In this document: piece by piece, positions 61,590-64,000 of the stretch
Layout of the letters: the number at the start of each line of letters is the position of its first letter
Position numbering within the stretch: the stretch's first letter is position 1
NCBI RefSeq assembly: GCF_014873705.1
Contig: NZ_JADBDS010000001.1
Span: forward strand, 992,001-1,056,000
Reading direction: 5' to 3'
DNA from: Mycobacterium sp. OAS707
Lineage (GTDB): Bacteria > Actinomycetota > Actinomycetes > Mycobacteriales > Mycobacteriaceae
DNA length: 64,000 nt
Translations under genes and position numbers: made by a program
Notes under the pieces: generated by a model
What the model was told of the DNA's origin: nothing
The model's input: only the letters and a program-made list of their open reading frames with translations
The model's database searches: none

Positions 61590-62951
61590 CTACTTGTCCT
61601 CGTAGTTCAGGCAAGACTCCGCGCCGTCGATGACGCCCGAGCGGAACGCCTTGATCCGTGACCAACCCGCGCCCTGGCGCTCGACGTCGCCCTCGCCGCG
61701 GAAGACCAGCAGCGCCTTGATGCCTTCGTCCAGGTCACCGGGCGAGACGGACCAGGTGCTGGTATCGGCGCGGTTGTGCAGGATGACGCTGGCCGTGTAG
61801 CCGCCCGCCATACAGTCGGCGCGCAGCGTCGACGTCTTCTCATCGGATTGGTCGCCAAGCCGGGTCAGCGCGGCCAGTCCGTACTGGGTGGCGAGCAGCG
61901 TCGCGACGGCATAGTCGCCGCCCTGCTTGTACACCTCGGGCATCGCATCGACGTTGTCCCAGCCGACGTAATCGTCTGGCACGCAATAGAACAACGCGAA
62001 CCCTTCAGCGGACTGCCCGCCGCACGCCGGCGGATGGTTGGGGTCGAAGGGCTCCAGGCCCTTCACCGGCGGCCACTGCTTTCCGTCGGTCAGTTCGGGA
62101 TACAGGTGCGTGTAGTAGTCCTCGAGGTCGTAGGGCACGCCGTTGATGATCGAGTCGTACGGCGCATCGCCCCCCTGCGCCGCATCCTGCTCGTCGTTGA
62201 AAGGAAGTTCGAGCACCATCGGCTCGTCGTCGCGGTAGCCCTTGCACTTCTCGGGCCCGTTGTCGAAACCGTCCTGATAGGCGCTGACCCGGTCGAAGCC
62301 GCTGCCGTGCGCGTTCGGGTCGATGTTGGACGTGCCCGGCGTGTCACGCAGGTCGAGGATGCCGGCCAGCGCGGTGTCCATATCGGCCGCGGTCACCTTG
62401 AACACGCCGTCGTCCTTGGCGTGTTTGGACCACGCCCCCGCGAAGCAGTCGGCCTGCAATTCCTTGGTCACCGTTCGGGCGGTGAAGTTCGACCGGCCCT
62501 GGATGGCGTGCCCCCACTCGTGGGCCAGCACCACCGGGATGACGAAATCGCCGTACTTCTCCTTCAACTCGGGCAGCAGGCCCTCCGCGTCCCATGCCAC
62601 GACGTCCTTGGTCGCGCAGTAGAACGCGTTGCCCGAGATCTCGCTGGCGTCCTGCGCGCACGGCGGGAAATCGCCCGAGGACGGGATGACCGCGTAGAAG
62701 CCGCCCTTGACCGGTTCGTAGTCCTTGCCGTAGAGCTGCGGGAATTCCTTACCCCAGTAGTCCTGCAGATCGGCGATCGCCTCGATCGCCAGCTTGTTCA
62801 CAGCTGCCGAGGCGTCGCCGTTGATCTGGATGTTGCTGGTGTCGGGAGGCGACCCGGTCTTTTGCGCCATCCCGGAGACCTGCGGCTTGGGGCCACCACA
62901 GGCCGCCAAGAGCAAAACGACAGCAGCCACTGACCACACCCTCATTTGCAT
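61590..62951 (-). CDS. Lipoprotein zinc metallopeptidase with internal duplication
   Basis: A 453-residue lipoprotein (lipobox LAAC, Cys at 18). The neutral zinc peptidase motif is HEWGH at 144-148, with Glu164 in TKELQADCFAGAW as the probable third ligand. A second copy of the catalytic region starts 211 residues later with the same FYC, ADC and DLDEG landmarks and no gaps. There HEWGH has become TQYGL and the Glu Thr, so the second copy is dead. Members of this YpfJ-like group are exported proteases of unknown target. ATG 62951 is used. Confidence 0.88.
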   Translation of the reverse strand: MQMRVWSVAAVVLLLAACGGPKPQVSGMAQKTGSPPDTSNIQINGDASAAVNKLAIEAIADLQDYWGKEFPQLYGKDYEPVKGGFYAVIPSSGDFPPCAQDASEISGNAFYCATKDVVAWDAEGLLPELKEKYGDFVIPVVLAHEWGHAIQGRSNFTARTVTKELQADCFAGAWSKHAKDDGVFKVTAADMDTALAGILDLRDTPGTSNIDPNAHGSGFDRVSAYQDGFDNGPEKCKGYRDDEPMVLELPFNDEQDAAQGGDAPYDSIINGVPYDLEDYYTHLYPELTDGKQWPPVKGLEPFDPNHPPACGGQSAEGFALFYCVPDDYVGWDNVDAMPEVYKQGGDYAVATLLATQYGLAALTRLGDQSDEKTSTLRADCMAGGYTASVILHNRADTSTWSVSPGDLDEGIKALLVFRGEGDVERQGAGWSRIKAFRSGVIDGAESCLNYEDK

Positions 62952-63006
62952 GGGCAAACAGTAGCGGTGATGCTTGGAATTGGCTTGGAAAGCCCCAAAA
63001 CCAAGA

Positions 63007-64000
63007 TCAGTCCAGGATGCGGCGCGCGACGTTGGTGGTGATCAGGTCGAGCAACTCGTCACCGCGGCCCGCCAGGATGGTCCGGATTGCGTAGAGGGAG
63101 AAGCCCTTGGCCTGTTCGACGGTGATCGCCGGCGGTATCGACAGCTCCTGCCGGGCGGTCACCACGTCGACGACCGCGGGTCCGTCGTAGGCGAAGGCAT
63201 CGGCGAGTGCCTGCTGCAGATCCGACGGCTGCTCGACGCGCCTGCCGAAAATTCCCATCGCCTGTGCGACGTCGGCGAAGTTCGGATTGATCAGGTCGGT
63301 GCCGAAGTTGACGATGCCGGCCGCCTTCATCTCCAGTTCGACGAAATTCAGCGACGAGTTGTTGAACACAATCACCTTGACGGGCAACCGATTCTGGATC
63401 AGCGTGACGAGTTCACCGAACATCATCGTCAGGCCGCCGTCGCCCGCCAACGCGACCACTTGACGGTCGCGGTACGCCGTCTGCGCACCGATCGCGTGCG
63501 GCAGCGCGCAGGCCATGGTGCCGTGGTTGAACGAGCCGACGAGTCGCCTGCGGCCGTTCATCTTCACATACCGTGCCGCCCACACCACCGGCGATCCGAC
63601 GTCGACGGTGAAGACCGCGTCGTCAGAAGCCAACTGATTGGCAAGTCCCGCAACGTATTCCGGTCGAATCGGGGTACGGTCGCGATCATTGACCGCCAGC
63701 TCGTCGAGCGTCTTGCGGGTCTTGCCGTAGTGCCGAAGCGAGCGGTCGAGGTGGCCGCGGTCCCCCTTCTGAGTCAGCAACGGCTGCAGAGCGGCCAGCG
63801 TGTCCTTCACCGTGCCGACCAGGCCGAGGTCGATCGGGGTGCGACGGCCGAGGTGGCGGCCGCGGATGTCGACCTGCACGACTTTGGCGTTGTCGGGATA
63901 GAACTGCTGATACGGGAAGTCGGTGCCCAGCATCAGCAGCGCGTCGGCTTCCTTGATCGCCTTGTATCCCGAGGCGAACCCGAGCAGTCCGGTCATGCCG
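63007..64000 (-). CDS. poxB: Pyruvate oxidase / ubiquinone-dependent pyruvate dehydrogenase (PoxB-like), C-terminal part
   Basis: The gene runs off the right edge; about 331 C-terminal codons of an expected 575 are seen. The middle TPP domain begins MTGLLGFASGYKAI with LMLGTDFPYQQFYP, which is the PoxB pattern. The thiamine-diphosphate motif is ALAGDGGLTMMFGELVTL, then FNNSSLNFVELEMK, and the C-terminal membrane-anchoring alpha-peptide would follow PPAITVEQAKGFSLYAI. The enzyme turns pyruvate into acetate and CO2, passing electrons to quinone. The true start lies outside the window, so the visible ATG 63996 is internal. Confidence 0.88.
   Translation of the reverse strand, partial: GMTGLLGFASGYKAIKEADALLMLGTDFPYQQFYPDNAKVVQVDIRGRHLGRRTPIDLGLVGTVKDTLAALQPLLTQKGDRGHLDRSLRHYGKTRKTLDELAVNDRDRTPIRPEYVAGLANQLASDDAVFTVDVGSPVVWAARYVKMNGRRRLVGSFNHGTMACALPHAIGAQTAYRDRQVVALAGDGGLTMMFGELVTLIQNRLPVKVIVFNNSSLNFVELEMKAAGIVNFGTDLINPNFADVAQAMGIFGRRVEQPSDLQQALADAFAYDGPAVVDVVTARQELSIPPAITVEQAKGFSLYAIRTILAGRGDELLDLITTNVARRILD

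Overview
The window is high-GC actinobacterial DNA with almost no spacer, many 4-bp ATGA/GTGA gene overlaps, and GTG/TTG starts. From memory of the Mycobacterium tuberculosis map, its backbone follows roughly Rv3015c to Rv3059: MetE-like protein, lipoprotein, mnmA, cysteine desulfurase, acyltransferases, etfA/etfB, methylglucose lipopolysaccharide (MGLP) genes, serB2, ctaD, fecB, adhC, nrdF2, a Baeyer-Villiger-type monooxygenase, nrdE/nrdI/nrdH, FMN reductase, TetR, dinB2, SDR, TetR, cyp136. Extra genes between these blocks (hsp18, APC permeases, YczR/YczE, Fic, TSUP) suggest an environmental, probably fast-growing mycobacterium. Species cannot be named from the window alone.

Layout. 1-2337: ArsR/AHSA1 pair, a MetE-like protein and a PknH-sensor-like lipoprotein. 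2351-7476 (minus): tRNA 2-thiolation (mnmA plus desulfurase), two lipid acyltransferase-like proteins, nitroreductase, cupin. 7604-9406: electron transfer flavoprotein. 9605-20922: the MGLP region (methyltransferase, GH57 branching enzyme, glycosyltransferase, acyltransferase, further methyltransferases), interrupted at 13243-15723 by a heat-shock block (HspR-like MerR, hsp18, J-domain protein, ArsR-like regulator). 20934-23240: enoyl-CoA hydratase-like protein, Nudix, ABC ATPase. 23273-27151: accessory block with a P-loop kinase, YczE, YczR and an HDAC-like deacetylase. 27214-32929: serB2, ctaD, fecB, YciI, adhC. 33099-36439: APC permease, RHH/VOC/methyltransferase cassette, CsbD-like protein.

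36515-45864 holds class Ib ribonucleotide reductase, split into nrdF2 and nrdHIE. Both promoters carry matching pairs of NrdR-like boxes 32 bp apart. Between them lie a monooxygenase, a TetR, a geranylgeranyl reductase-type flavoprotein and an orphan CdiI-like immunity protein. 46318-53805: SMR drug pump plus TetR, FMN reductase, TetR-dinB2-AAA ATPase run, SDR, TetR and CYP136. 53823-64000: orphan LeuA regulatory domain behind an attenuator-like leader, Fic/nucleotidyltransferase pair, APC permease, TSUP exporter, aminoglycoside-phosphotransferase-like kinase, methyltransferase/HxlR pair, internally duplicated zinc metallopeptidase, and the 3' part of a pyruvate-oxidase gene running off the window.

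The best leads are mostly regulatory: the paired NrdR boxes, a 30-bp palindrome before the SMR pump, a CTAG-rich operator before an RHH gene, the leaderless leader peptide before the LeuA-domain gene, and a family of 60-64-bp hairpin repeats. Protein-level leads are the Fic/NTase pair, the missing steric gate in DinB2, and the metallopeptidase with a dead second copy. Orthology to M. tuberculosis loci is recalled rather than searched. No rRNA, tRNA, CRISPR array, IS element or prophage was seen.
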